NCBI GenBank assembly: GCA_020637335.1
Contig: JACJWC010000001.1
Location: 1-64,000 of the forward strand
Source of the DNA: Acidobacteriota bacterium
GTDB lineage: Bacteria > Acidobacteriota > Holophagae > Acanthopleuribacterales > Acanthopleuribacteraceae
DNA length: 64,000 nucleotides
Direction: 5' to 3'
Part shown: piece by piece, positions 1 through 8,400 of the stretch
Numbering within the stretch: position 1 is the stretch's first letter
How the letters are laid out: the number at the start of each line of letters is the position of its first letter
Notes under the pieces: model-generated
Seen by the model: only the letters and a program-made list of their open reading frames with translations
Told to the model about the DNA's origin: nothing
Database searches by the model: none
Translations under genes and position numbers: made by a program

Positions 1-1
1 T

Positions 2-430
2 GAAATCGAACAAAAATGCCATAGCTCCAGTTTAAAAAATGTCCACTTATTGGGTATGCTGCCCAAAACGGAAGTATTTAGTTGGTTAAAACAGGCCTAT
101 CTCTCCATTTTTGTCGTCAAGGACACCCCGTTCTTAGCGACAGCATCGCCCAACAAAGTCTTTGATGCTTTTGCGGTCGGCGTCCCGATTATCCAAACCA
201 CTCAAGGCTGGATCAAAACCCTTCTCGACCAAGAGAAAGGCGGCATTACGATACAACCCTATGATGCAAACGCTTTGTTGGAAGCCTTGAAGCACTTAGA
301 GGATAATCCGACATACTATGCACTTCTTAGCGAAAACAGCAAAAGGCTAGGGCAAACGCTTTTTAACCGGGACGAGTTGGCGAAGAGCTACCTGACCCTT
401 TTGGAGAACATGCTTCCGCCTGCCCCATAA
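2..430 (+). CDS. Glycosyltransferase, GT4-like C-terminal part (5' partial)
   Basis: The reading frame is open from base 2, so the gene begins before the window and only the last 142 codons are visible. The segment with 'SPNKVFDAFAVGVPII' matches the nucleotide-sugar-binding C-terminal Rossmann half of GT4 glycosyltransferases of the WbuB type, where the consensus is close to SPNKxFEYMAAGxPI. It would transfer a sugar from an activated donor during surface-polysaccharide assembly in the cytoplasm. Its last 68 bases overlap the convergent O-antigen ligase gene. The donor and acceptor cannot be told from this fragment. Confidence 0.75.
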   Translation, partial: EIEQKCHSSSLKNVHLLGMLPKTEVFSWLKQAYLSIFVVKDTPFLATASPNKVFDAFAVGVPIIQTTQGWIKTLLDQEKGGITIQPYDANALLEALKHLEDNPTYYALLSENSKRLGQTLFNRDELAKSYLTLLENMLPPAP

Positions 431-1661
431 ACAAAGGAGTGAATAACAAAGCAGCCATCGGTGCCAAGGTTCGCGTCCCGCTGTGGCACAGGTAAATTAC
501 CACCCAGATCCAGATTGCCCACACGGTTTTTGGCCAGGGAAAAGGAAACCGTTTGATGAGTGCATAAATACAAAAAACTATAGCGAGTAAACCCAGAAGT
601 CCGTGCTCTGACAATAAGCGCAAAAACTCGACATGGCTCACTTCGGCACTTGATGCCAATTTTCGCAGGGCCTTCCCCCCGCCCGGTCCCACGCCCAGCA
701 GCGGATGTTGCAAAAAAATTTGAATTTCAGCAACTGCATTTTGCCAACGAATAGAATCCGTGAAGTGAGTCATTCGGACCCAAATGCCCGACCCCAAAAC
801 AACTGAAACCAAAGCTCCAAATAATATCAGCACCAAAGCTTTTGACCGAAGGGAACCCTGCCACAACCCAAAAGCCACCAAAATACACACCCAAAATGGG
901 CCCCGAGAAAAGGTAGCCACACAGAAAAATAAAAAAATTAGACCCAAAACAAGATATGGACGGGGTCGCTTTGCACGTGAATAGGCCAGGCCACATAACA
1001 AAAAACCCAAAGCGTAATGCCAGGCGACCTGGTTGGGTCCAAATCCGAAAGAGGCAAACTTCAAACGGTAAAACCAGATAAACAATTCTTGGGCATTCAA
1101 ATTTCCTTGCCAATGGAGTAAGGCGTACAAGATCCCCATGGCACTTAAACCGAACATGGTAATTAGCGGGAGAAAAATTACATTTAAACAATTTAAAAAG
1201 GGTAGGTTTCCGGCTTTTGGCTTGTGTGGAAACAACCAAAGCCAGACAGAAAAAACGAAAAAGCCAAGCAACGCGAAGCGGACAGATTTAAAATCCGGCG
1301 CCAGTAAACACGATGGCAAAAGCATTAAAAACCCAAGCCAAACGTTATTATTGCGCCGGCCTGAATGGCGAATTAACCAAGCAACCGCAAAAATAAGGGC
1401 GCAATATTTGGACAACTCCCAGGGGAGTGACAACATGGACATGCGCCACAAAACCTCGGCGCCGAGGACATAACATAATCCGTAAAGAAACCAATTCGGA
1501 TCGTGTTTTGTACAACCCAAAGTGAAAAATAGGGCAGGAGCAATAAGGCTCAACCCTAAACTTGAGGGCAATAAAAAGGCTACAACCCCTAGCACCAAAT
1601 GCAGACCAATCCAAATCCAGGCGGTCTGGTTGAACAAGTCAGGTGGAGAGTTAGGCTGCAT
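363..1661 (-). CDS. O-antigen ligase / Wzy-type polymerase family membrane protein
   Basis: This is a polytopic inner-membrane protein of 432 residues with about ten or more hydrophobic segments. Near residues 320-365 it carries a Wzy_C-like stretch: 'GVGPGGGKALRKLAS', then a conserved His-Val-Glu-Phe, then 'LLSEHGLLGLL'. This is typical of proteins that polymerise or ligate lipid-linked glycans on the periplasmic face. I chose the ATG at 1661 over a TTG one codon earlier because GGTGA lies 7 bases upstream. The gene starts 6 bases after the stop of the upstream glycosyltransferase, so the two are probably co-transcribed. The polar Ser/Pro-rich tail overlaps the convergent glycosyltransferase. 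Ligase and polymerase cannot be separated by sequence alone. Confidence 0.8.
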   Translation of the reverse strand: MQPNSPPDLFNQTAWIWIGLHLVLGVVAFLLPSSLGLSLIAPALFFTLGCTKHDPNWFLYGLCYVLGAEVLWRMSMLSLPWELSKYCALIFAVAWLIRHSGRRNNNVWLGFLMLLPSCLLAPDFKSVRFALLGFFVFSVWLWLFPHKPKAGNLPFLNCLNVIFLPLITMFGLSAMGILYALLHWQGNLNAQELFIWFYRLKFASFGFGPNQVAWHYALGFLLCGLAYSRAKRPRPYLVLGLIFLFFCVATFSRGPFWVCILVAFGLWQGSLRSKALVLILFGALVSVVLGSGIWVRMTHFTDSIRWQNAVAEIQIFLQHPLLGVGPGGGKALRKLASSAEVSHVEFLRLLSEHGLLGLLAIVFCIYALIKRFPFPWPKTVWAIWIWVVIYLCHSGTRTLAPMAALLFTPLFMGQAEACSPKGSGSSSPTRPG

Positions 1662-1667
1662 CAATCA

Positions 1668-2795
1668 TCACCAAAATTCGAAAAAAGCTTTTAGGCCGGG
1701 CAGCGCCTGGCTAAAGGAATAGGATTGGCCCAATTCATGTGCCCGTTCCGCAGCTTTTTGTAATACATGCGGGTTCCGGGCCAATTGATCAAGAGCCGAT
1801 TCCAATTGACCCTGGTCGTCATCCGGGGAAACCACCCACCCACATTCATGTGCCGTGATCAAATCGCCCACTTCTGAATCCCGGGGAACTAGGGCCAAAA
1901 GGGGACGACCAACCGCAAGAATTCCATAGATTTTGCAGGGAACCGCCAATCCCGCCAGACCTGATCGCAGAGAAACCACGCCCACCTGGCAACGCGCGAG
2001 ATTATCAGCCAGCTGACCAATGGGTACAAAGTCACCAAAATGGATGTTATCCACTCCCAGTTCAGATACTAAGCTAAGCAGCATGGGCTTTTGGGATCCT
2101 GAACCGATGATTTCCAGGCTGTAATCACTCCGAGCTGCCACAGCACGAACCAGCGGTGCCAGATCGGACAACAAGCCCAAATTTCCCGAATACTGCAACC
2201 GAATCGGCGGTTCGATTTCCAAATTGGGTGACTCCTGGACCGGTATAATCGACCAAAGTGGCTGGTAAACCAGGCGCTCTGGAGCAATGCCCATCGACTC
2301 AAAATGGGCTTGCATGTCTTTACCGATAACCATAATTTGTTGGATGTTTTTTAGGAAAAACAAGTTGAGCCTGCGCCATAAACGCGCAAACCACCCGTTC
2401 TTTTTCAAATATCCGGTTTGTTCCAAAACCTCGGGATAAACATCCAAAACCCAATAACGCACCGGAACCCTACGCACCCGGCTAATCATCCCCAAGAGCC
2501 AAAGGTTAAATGGCGGATTGCTGGTAGCAACAATCAAATTTCCGGGGCGAAAAAACAAACGCACAAACGCAGAAAGGAAAAATAATATCTTTGACCATAG
2601 CCCATCGCTTGTCCCGCCCAATTGGATGATCTGCCAACCATCAATATGGATCTGGGAGCCGCTTCCGGTCATCAAGCGATAATGGTTGGCCTGATTCTGG
2701 GCGATTTCAGGTAAAAGTTGGCTCAGCAATTGGGCTGTTGAGTTTTGTCTTGGCGGCGCAGCCTGGCACACAAAAGTGACGATTCTACGCTTCAA
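1668..2795 (-). CDS. Glycosyltransferase family 4 (WcaI-like)
   Basis: The 375-residue protein has the two-domain GT-B layout of WcaI/WbuB-type glycosyltransferases. The N-terminal half contains 'VPVRYWVLDVYPE', and the C-terminal half has 'YSGNLG', 'GSGSQ' and 'PCKIYGILAVGRPLLAL', the donor-sugar-binding region. It should act at the cytoplasmic membrane in assembling a polysaccharide repeat unit. The start is a TTG preceded by GGAAGG about 8 bases upstream; no in-frame ATG gives a better beginning for 'KRRIVTFVCQ'. It is the first gene of a two-gene minus-strand unit with the O-antigen ligase. The sugar transferred is unknown. Confidence 0.82.
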   Translation of the reverse strand: MKRRIVTFVCQAAPPRQNSTAQLLSQLLPEIAQNQANHYRLMTGSGSQIHIDGWQIIQLGGTSDGLWSKILFFLSAFVRLFFRPGNLIVATSNPPFNLWLLGMISRVRRVPVRYWVLDVYPEVLEQTGYLKKNGWFARLWRRLNLFFLKNIQQIMVIGKDMQAHFESMGIAPERLVYQPLWSIIPVQESPNLEIEPPIRLQYSGNLGLLSDLAPLVRAVAARSDYSLEIIGSGSQKPMLLSLVSELGVDNIHFGDFVPIGQLADNLARCQVGVVSLRSGLAGLAVPCKIYGILAVGRPLLALVPRDSEVGDLITAHECGWVVSPDDDQGQLESALDQLARNPHVLQKAAERAHELGQSYSFSQALPGLKAFFEFW

Positions 2796-2900
2796 AAAAT
2801 CGACCTTCCCATTTCTAAACCCACCCGCTAATCGTCAGGTTCATTTGCACCCCAGCATACACTATCCTTTCTAACCAAAACACGGCCGTGAGAGAAAGGC

Positions 2901-4283
2901 TTAATGAATCAGTTCGGTGTCGGGGTGTTGGGCGTACCAGGCAAACCAAAATACGCGATGGCTAGGCAGGCGTTTCCACATCAATTTGGCCTGTTCATCT
3001 GCATAACCCTCGTCTTGCCAATGAAGCTGTTCTGGGCTCGGAACATCGACCTCAAGTGGCTGAAGCACTTCGCAAAAGCCATCTGAATCCATGCGAACCC
3101 ATAACCGGCCCGAGCCGCGTTCAAGCCACAACCCTTTGCGCTTACGCAGGGCCTCAAGGGCAATAGCAACCGGTTCACCATCTGTACCCGCCTTGAAGAC
3201 CAGCACTTCGGCCTTGTTGGGTAGACGTTGGTCTTTTTGCGCCACCTGGAACATCAGCTCATCGGTTGCGAAATAGGAACGATAGGCCGCACCTTCTGAA
3301 TAGTCACGTTGATAACCCGTTTCAATATCCAAAACCGTTGTTTCTGGGAAGCGTGTTCGCCACACCGCCCAAGTCGTTGTGTAAACCGGGACATAGTCGA
3401 GTTCCACATCAAAAGCAGCCAGAGGACCCATAACCGGTTTTCCCTCCAAGGACGACCACAAACTACCCGTTTCATGGTCGAACATCAGTTTGTTGGAGCG
3501 ATACAAAAGCCCACTGGTCCCGAAGGTCAGGGCGCGTCCGTGCACCACACTCAGATACGGAATCACCGTCCCACACAACGTACAGTAAACCACCGTCAGC
3601 GACTGGCCGCCCAACTGGTCCAGCGCCATCTCATGCCAGGCGAGAATGCGTTTGGGATAGGCGCGCGCTTGACCGTTGACCACAATCCCAAACACCAAAT
3701 GCTCCCCTTTGAGGTAGGTTGCCTGCTCGGCGTTGAGGGTTTTGGGTTGCACCAAGGGTGGAATCCCATTGACCTTAACGCCGCCCCAATCCACTTCATC
3801 CAAGCGAATTCGCACCGGTCCTTCCCGCTCAAAGAACTGGCGCATGACGGGATCTATTTGTCCGTAAACAAAACCTTTAAATTGGCGGTATTCGGGATGT
3901 GGTTCGTAGGGCAGGCTCCACATCCAGGCGCGCCACCGATCCAAATCCTGGCCAAACCGATTTCCGGTTTTTTGGCTCAAGAATCGAATGACCCGTTCGC
4001 GGGCTCGGCTCTGGCGCGTTCTTTCCGCACCCTGCGTTTCGATCCAGGTATTGCTTTCCAAATCATAAAATGAGGAGCGCTCTTCCGAGGGCGCGGGAAT
4101 TAAGCGAATTAAATCGATTAAAGGCGCAGTGTAGCCCGGCTGCCAATGTGCATCCAACACCGCCAATGCAGCCTTGGCCTTTTTCGGGTCCGCACTGATC
4201 GTATCCAAAAAATGCTGCACGGTCGGCAGGCTCGGCTGATCGAGATCTGGCTGTTGCAAAAAGACCCAGAAAATCATCAGCAT
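2901..4283 (-). CDS. DUF3179 domain-containing protein
   Basis: The 460-residue protein has a DUF3179 domain at about residues 170-430. Its hallmarks are 'NGIPPLVQPKTLNAEQATYL', a Cys-x-x-Cys in 'VVYCTLCGTVIPY', 'FGTSGLLYRSNKLMFD' and 'TGSLWSSLEG'. The family is widespread and has no settled biochemical role; the Cys pair suggests metal or redox chemistry, which is inference. The extreme N-terminus is hydrophobic but short and only weakly signal-peptide-like. I chose the ATG at 4283 over the GTG at 4289 because of spacing from AAAGGA, which lies in a hairpin described separately. It follows fliD on the same strand, but nothing else links it to flagella. Confidence 0.85.
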   Translation of the reverse strand: MLMIFWVFLQQPDLDQPSLPTVQHFLDTISADPKKAKAALAVLDAHWQPGYTAPLIDLIRLIPAPSEERSSFYDLESNTWIETQGAERTRQSRARERVIRFLSQKTGNRFGQDLDRWRAWMWSLPYEPHPEYRQFKGFVYGQIDPVMRQFFEREGPVRIRLDEVDWGGVKVNGIPPLVQPKTLNAEQATYLKGEHLVFGIVVNGQARAYPKRILAWHEMALDQLGGQSLTVVYCTLCGTVIPYLSVVHGRALTFGTSGLLYRSNKLMFDHETGSLWSSLEGKPVMGPLAAFDVELDYVPVYTTTWAVWRTRFPETTVLDIETGYQRDYSEGAAYRSYFATDELMFQVAQKDQRLPNKAEVLVFKAGTDGEPVAIALEALRKRKGLWLERGSGRLWVRMDSDGFCEVLQPLEVDVPSPEQLHWQDEGYADEQAKLMWKRLPSHRVFWFAWYAQHPDTELIH

Positions 4284-4289
4284 ATGCAC

Positions 4290-4309
4290 GTCCTTTTTCG
4301 TTAAAGGAC
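4290..4309 (-). promoter_or_regulatory. Hairpin holding the ribosome binding site of the DUF3179 gene
   Basis: Read on the minus strand, GTCCTTT and AAAGGAC form a perfect 7-bp stem around a 6-base loop AACGAA. The right arm contains AAAGGA, the only good Shine-Dalgarno sequence for the start at 4283. When folded, the ribosome binding site would be paired. This could lower or condition translation. A role as a weak fliD terminator is less likely because no T run follows. Confidence 0.5.
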
Positions 4310-4345
4310 AGTGGTTCCCGGCAATCTATTCCAAATGGTTTTACT

Positions 4346-5926
4346 TTAGAATTTTAACTGGGCACCGATCGAATTCTGCAGCGCCTGCAGATTGGAAATG
4401 GCCTGCTCAGCGCGGGCAAAGATGCGGGTCAGGCGGGTCCGCTCGGATTCCACTTTATCGCTGGCTTTGTCGATTTCCCCATTGAGTCGGCGTTCTTCCG
4501 TGTTCAATGATTCTTTGCGGTTGCTGAAGACGCCGTTAAAACCTGTGTATTGGTTGATGCGGTCTTTAAATTGTGAACTGATGCCGGCACTGATCTGGAT
4601 ATCCACAGAAGCCACCGCTGCATCGGCTGTAAAGGTCAACCCATCGTAGGGCGTATCGCTGCCAAACGACAAAATGTTGCCGTTGCGGGTAAGGTTGTAC
4701 GTTTGTCCGCCAATGGTGGCTGTGTCGTTGATCGTATCCAAATTAATGGCGCCAGAAAATGGGGTGATCGGAGAAGTCAACACCGAAATATTGGCATTGG
4801 ACGATTTGGAACCACCGCCAAAGAGATTGACCACCTCATCAAAATGGTCCGTTAAGGCATCTTTTAATACAGTTGTATCAATCGATAATTTCCCGGTTTT
4901 CTGATCGGTTTTAAACCCAATTTGCGACAAGGCCGTAAAGCCGGTTTCGCCGCCTTCACGCTGGTTGATTTGGTCCACGTTGGAAACAAACCGGGTAGCG
5001 ATTTTTTGCAGTTCACTTTTGATGTTGCGCAGGGAACTGTCCCCGCTGAAGCGACCACCGATTCCGCTCAGTTCGTTGATTTTGTCTAACGCAGAATTAT
5101 AGGCATCGGCAAATTCCTGCAGGCCTTTGACAACATCATCATTGTTGACCGCAACCGACAGTGATTGAGTCACAGCCGATTCCTGTTTGAGTTGCAGCGT
5201 GACGCCAGATATCACGTCGTCTATTTTATTAGAAGTGCGTTTAATGTTGATGCCATCGACAGTGATATCGGCATCTTCACCAATTTGGGTGTTCGTCACC
5301 CCACTTGCCGCAAAGTTGGCTGAAGTGGAGAAGCCGGAATAGTTGGAAGAAACAGCTATGTTTTGATTGGCACCTGCCGTTTTGGACGTAACCGCCAACT
5401 GGAATTGGCCCGGAGTCACTTCAATCACATTGGCATTCAGTGCAGCACCGTGTTGATCGGTGATGGCCTGGCGCAAATCGGCGAGCGTACTGTTGGGATC
5501 TGTAAGGGTAACGCTATAGGAATTACCGCCATCAGTGTCGATGGTCAGGGTTCCAGCCCCAATAATTTCCGAGGCTGCGGCAACTTTACCGCCGACAGTC
5601 GCCGTACTTTGTTGCGCCAAATTATTGACAACAATGGAATAGTCGCCAACTTGTGCGTTGCTGTCGGCAGTCGCCGTAAAAATATCCGAGTCTGAGACCT
5701 GGGTGCTGCGTTTACCCAAAACATTTTGACCGAGCTTATCCGCTTTGTCCTTGAGCGAATTCAATACCCCTTTCAGATCGTCCAGAGAGGATCTTTTCAG
5801 GTTTAATGTACTCACTTTACTTTTCAGAGCGGAAACCTTTTGCTGCTTAACAGACAAAAGGGCATCGATGATTAGATTGGTATCTAATCCCGATGCCGCA
5901 CCTGAAAAGTTAATCGGGGAAGCCAC
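4346..5926 (-). CDS. fliD: Flagellar hook-associated protein 2 (filament cap) FliD
   Basis: FliD forms the cap at the filament tip and helps secreted flagellin to fold and insert. The protein has 526 residues, a normal length. The N-terminal FliD_N signature is present ('ASGLDTNLIIDALLSVKQQK'), followed by Thr/Ser/Asn-rich middle domains and a C-terminal coiled-coil region around residues 470-526. Start is a GTG with AGGTGAG just upstream. It lies 8 bases after flaG, and flaG follows flagellin, giving the order flagellin-flaG-fliD that is common in many phyla. It would be exported by the flagellar type III apparatus, as its lack of a Sec signal fits. Confidence 0.95.
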   Translation of the reverse strand: MASPINFSGAASGLDTNLIIDALLSVKQQKVSALKSKVSTLNLKRSSLDDLKGVLNSLKDKADKLGQNVLGKRSTQVSDSDIFTATADSNAQVGDYSIVVNNLAQQSTATVGGKVAAASEIIGAGTLTIDTDGGNSYSVTLTDPNSTLADLRQAITDQHGAALNANVIEVTPGQFQLAVTSKTAGANQNIAVSSNYSGFSTSANFAASGVTNTQIGEDADITVDGINIKRTSNKIDDVISGVTLQLKQESAVTQSLSVAVNNDDVVKGLQEFADAYNSALDKINELSGIGGRFSGDSSLRNIKSELQKIATRFVSNVDQINQREGGETGFTALSQIGFKTDQKTGKLSIDTTVLKDALTDHFDEVVNLFGGGSKSSNANISVLTSPITPFSGAINLDTINDTATIGGQTYNLTRNGNILSFGSDTPYDGLTFTADAAVASVDIQISAGISSQFKDRINQYTGFNGVFSNRKESLNTEERRLNGEIDKASDKVESERTRLTRIFARAEQAISNLQALQNSIGAQLKF

Positions 5927-5934
5927 AGCTCACC

Positions 5935-6366
5935 TCAAACTTCGTCTGAAAAAATGAGTCCGGAGACATCCTGAAGGTTTTTAACCAAGTTCAGGAATTC
6001 TTCGGGCGGATACTGGCGAAGAACCTCGCCACTTTTCTTATCGACAATTTGGAAAAAATCTAAACCCGTTTCCTCATCTTTTCGGAAACGGACGTTGATG
6101 GACTGATCTGTTTGGCGATTGACCTGGGTGGCCAATTGCTCCAGATTTTGTTGATTGGTCGATGTGGATGTCTCCGGAACCGGCTCTTCCGCGGCAGGAA
6201 GAGCCTTGAGACCGGGATTGCCCAATTCCGGGTTTACCACGTTGAGCTTGGTTTCCTCGGAACGTGCGGCGTTTTTTTCAGACCCGACACGACCAGCAGA
6301 ACTACTGGTCCGTTCAAGCACGGAATATGCCGTAGATTCTGAGGATTGGATAGCTCGGGTCAACAT
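5935..6366 (-). CDS. flaG: FlaG family flagellar protein
   Basis: The 143-residue protein ends in a FlaG domain ('NVRFRKDEETGLDFFQIVDK' followed by a KSGEVLRQYPPEEF stretch). In other bacteria FlaG affects filament length, by an unclear mechanism. The first 85 residues are low-complexity, rich in Ser, Glu and Thr, and probably disordered. The ATG at 6366 has AGGTAGG upstream. It sits 28 bases after flagellin and 8 bases before fliD on the same strand, so co-transcription is likely. Confidence 0.88.
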   Translation of the reverse strand: MLTRAIQSSESTAYSVLERTSSSAGRVGSEKNAARSEETKLNVVNPELGNPGLKALPAAEEPVPETSTSTNQQNLEQLATQVNRQTDQSINVRFRKDEETGLDFFQIVDKKSGEVLRQYPPEEFLNLVKNLQDVSGLIFSDEV

Positions 6367-6394
6367 GGTTTCCTACCTTAAAGCCTGTTCAAGC

Positions 6395-7201
6395 TTATCC
6401 GAGCAAAGACAGAACGCTTTGCGCCGACAAGTTGGCTTGGGCCAGGGCTGAAACACCGGATTGGGAGAGAATTTGGAATTTGGTGAGGTTGACAACTTCG
6501 GTTGCGATATCGGCATCCCGAATTTGGCTTTCTGCCGCGGTAACGTTTTCTTTGGTGATCCCTAAAGAATTGACGATCGTATTTAAACGCGCTTCCGATG
6601 CACCCAAGTTACCCCGTGTACTGGAAATCCGTTCAATTGCAGTCAAAATGTTGCCCAATGCCGTGCTGGCATTGTTGGAAGTCGAAAGATCGTTGGTGTT
6701 AACACCCAGCGTTGTTGCAGACAGCGAAGAAACGGAAACAGACACAACCTGCGTTGCCGCTTCGCCGACACGGAAAGAGAAATTGCCACCAAACAGGGAA
6801 GCGCCGTCGTATTTGGTATCCGTGCCAATGGCGTTAATGGCATTGACGATTTGACTGAATTCCTGGTTCAGTGCGGCACGACCAGAAGAGGAGGTTTGAC
6901 CAGAAGAGGCTTGCTCGGCCAATTCAGCAGCCCGGGTCAACAGGGATGTTGCTTCTTCCAGGTTTCCGTCGGCAATGGCGATAATACCAATACCGTCATT
7001 GGCGTTGCGTTGGGCTTGGGCCAGAACTTTGATGTCGGCCCGTAAGTTGTTGGAAATTTGCAGACCGGCGGCATCGTCGGCTGCTTTGTTAATCCGCAGT
7101 CCCGTGGACAGGCGGTTGATGGTGCTGGTCAATCCCTTTTGGGAAGCGGCCAGGTTGCGTTGTGCGTTTAAAGACGTAACGTTATTAAGAATAGAAGCCA
7201 T
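6395..7201 (-). CDS. fliC: Flagellin
   Basis: This is the filament subunit, 268 residues long. The N-terminal D0/D1 helices ('LNAQRNLAASQKGLTSTINR', then LSTGLRINKAADDAAGL) and the C-terminal D1/D0 helices ('DADIATEVVNLTKFQILSQS') are highly typical. Only about 60 residues separate the conserved halves, so the variable surface domains D2/D3 are essentially missing. The filament would be a bare D0-D1 tube. The ATG at 7201 has an excellent GGAGGA 5 bases upstream. The leader contains two GGA-loop hairpins, described separately. flaG and fliD follow on the same strand. Confidence 0.97.
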   Translation of the reverse strand: MASILNNVTSLNAQRNLAASQKGLTSTINRLSTGLRINKAADDAAGLQISNNLRADIKVLAQAQRNANDGIGIIAIADGNLEEATSLLTRAAELAEQASSGQTSSSGRAALNQEFSQIVNAINAIGTDTKYDGASLFGGNFSFRVGEAATQVVSVSVSSLSATTLGVNTNDLSTSNNASTALGNILTAIERISSTRGNLGASEARLNTIVNSLGITKENVTAAESQIRDADIATEVVNLTKFQILSQSGVSALAQANLSAQSVLSLLG

Positions 7202-7206
7202 GAGAA

Positions 7207-7259
7207 TCCTCCATGATTATGTACCTCGCGATCCTTCGCGAGGAGAGCGTTCCAGCTCT
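7207..7259 (-). promoter_or_regulatory. Flagellin mRNA leader: two adjacent GGA-loop hairpins and GGA-containing RBS
   Basis: Reading the minus strand 5' to 3', positions 7259-7244 form AGAGC-TGGAAC-GCTCT (5-bp stem, GGA in the loop). Immediately next, positions 7243-7224 form CCTCGCGA-AGGA-TCGCGAGG (perfect 8-bp stem, loop AGGA). The ribosome binding site GGAGGA at 7212-7207 follows. CsrA/RsmA proteins bind GGA in hairpin loops and at Shine-Dalgarno sites, and Bacillus hag mRNA is repressed through one upstream hairpin and one RBS-overlapping site. CsrA control here is inference; no csrA or fliW gene lies in the window. Confidence 0.6.
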
Positions 7260-7344
7260 ACATGGCTCTACGGCAAATCGCCTAGAAATCTTAAAAAAAT
7301 ATTTTGAAGGCTAGTCAAGTTACTGTAAAAAAACAGCTTATATC

Positions 7345-7692
7345 TTAGGATTCCGTGTCGAATTCAGAAGCTCCGGGCGGTGGAGGCACCTTATATCCGG
7401 CCAATCCGGCTTTGCCCTTGTCCAATTGCCGCAATTTAGATTGGATACGTCCGCGCGCCACCATCAGCTGTTCCATGATCTGGCCACACAAGTCCTGTGT
7501 TTCGACCAAAAGCGCACGCCACTCCTCGGCGTCCTCGGCTTGGCGCCAAGCTTGAAAATCGGGATGGTTAATTTGATCCAAAACGGTGGTTATGGCTTGG
7601 CTGACCTGTTCCAAGTCCTCGGGCAATTCCGCACAATAGCCTCGTAGCGGCTGTAAGAATTGCTCTGACCACACTTCTCGATTCCGTATCAT
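7345..7692 (-). CDS. Small hypothetical protein upstream of flagellin
   Basis: The 115-residue protein is not recognised. It is acidic and mostly helical, rich in Gln, Leu and Glu, with no membrane segment or signal peptide, and ends in a Pro-rich tail ('YKVPPPPGASEFD'). Size, helical character and position directly before flagellin-flaG-fliD would suit a FliT- or FlgN-like export chaperone, but no diagnostic motif supports this. The ATG at 7692 is preceded by AAGG and GAGG-like sequences. The next gene is divergent. Confidence 0.6.
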   Translation of the reverse strand: MIRNREVWSEQFLQPLRGYCAELPEDLEQVSQAITTVLDQINHPDFQAWRQAEDAEEWRALLVETQDLCGQIMEQLMVARGRIQSKLRQLDKGKAGLAGYKVPPPPGASEFDTES

Positions 7693-7764
7693 GCCTCATG
7701 CACCTTGCCTAAAAGATACCCTTGATTCACATTTTTGGCTACAATGCGGAAAAAGCGAGTAGAC

Positions 7765-8400
7765 ATGCCTGAAGCTTATACCTGCAAAGTCTGTGATTAC
7801 GGCATGGACCACCCTGTCGATAGCTGCCCAATCTGCGGCGAACCTTTTTATTGGATGGTGGTGCCCAGGGTGCCACTCCACGAAGCCCAAATCATCGCTT
7901 TCCTGCAGACCATGGAAGACATCACACAAGGGGAAATCAGCCGCAACTTCTTGAACCATGGCAAACAGCTTTGGTTGCCCTATACCTTCTGGCAATTAGA
8001 TCCGCATGGCGAAGTCTTAAATACCTTCCCTTGGATTTCGGAAATTCGTTTGGTCCAACACGAAAATCCCGAAAAACGCTCCTTTTTTGAGGAAAAGGAC
8101 CCAGAGGAAGACGGCCGTTCCGAGTTTGATACCCAACCCCTGAAGGTCCGAAAACCCCTGCCCAAAGCCAGTCCCGAGCCGGCCATCGGACCACGTCACC
8201 TGCCGGCCAGCCAACGTCTTCGCGCACCTATTTCGGCACGTCACCCCAAACAGGCAGGGTTAGCCTGGGGTCGTATGTTTGCACCCTGCATGGTTGCCTT
8301 AATGCTGATTCTGTTGGCCCTCAGCTATTTCAATCTATTACATTACCGCAATGAAAACCAAATCAGGAGCCGCCCCAATGACCGCGCGATTTTGCCCTGA
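7765..8400 (+). CDS. Zinc-ribbon membrane-anchored protein, unknown function
   Basis: The protein of about 211 residues begins with a rubredoxin-like zinc ribbon: 'YTCKVCDYG' then 'CPICGEPFYWM', giving two Cys-x-x-Cys knuckles. A charged, Pro-rich linker follows. Near residues 175-200 there is one hydrophobic segment ('MVALMLILLALSYFNLLHY'), so it is probably a single-pass protein with a cytoplasmic zinc domain. I chose the ATG at 7765 because the zinc ribbon starts right after it; ATG 7744 and TTG 7735 are in frame upstream. It overlaps the next zinc-ribbon gene by 23 bases, so the two are translationally linked and probably work together. Function is unknown. Confidence 0.65.
   Translation: MPEAYTCKVCDYGMDHPVDSCPICGEPFYWMVVPRVPLHEAQIIAFLQTMEDITQGEISRNFLNHGKQLWLPYTFWQLDPHGEVLNTFPWISEIRLVQHENPEKRSFFEEKDPEEDGRSEFDTQPLKVRKPLPKASPEPAIGPRHLPASQRLRAPISARHPKQAGLAWGRMFAPCMVALMLILLALSYFNLLHYRNENQIRSRPNDRAILP

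Noticed and set aside
3309..4073. A 254-codon open frame on the plus strand, antisense to the DUF3179 gene.
   Set aside because: The opposite strand encodes clear DUF3179 motifs over the same span; the plus-strand protein has no recognisable features or ribosome binding site.
7260..7344. Sigma-28 or sigma-54 promoter for flagellin.
   Set aside because: A GGCGATTT sequence on the minus strand vaguely resembles the sigma-28 -10, but spacing to a -35 does not fit, and no GG-N10-GC sigma-54 pair was found.
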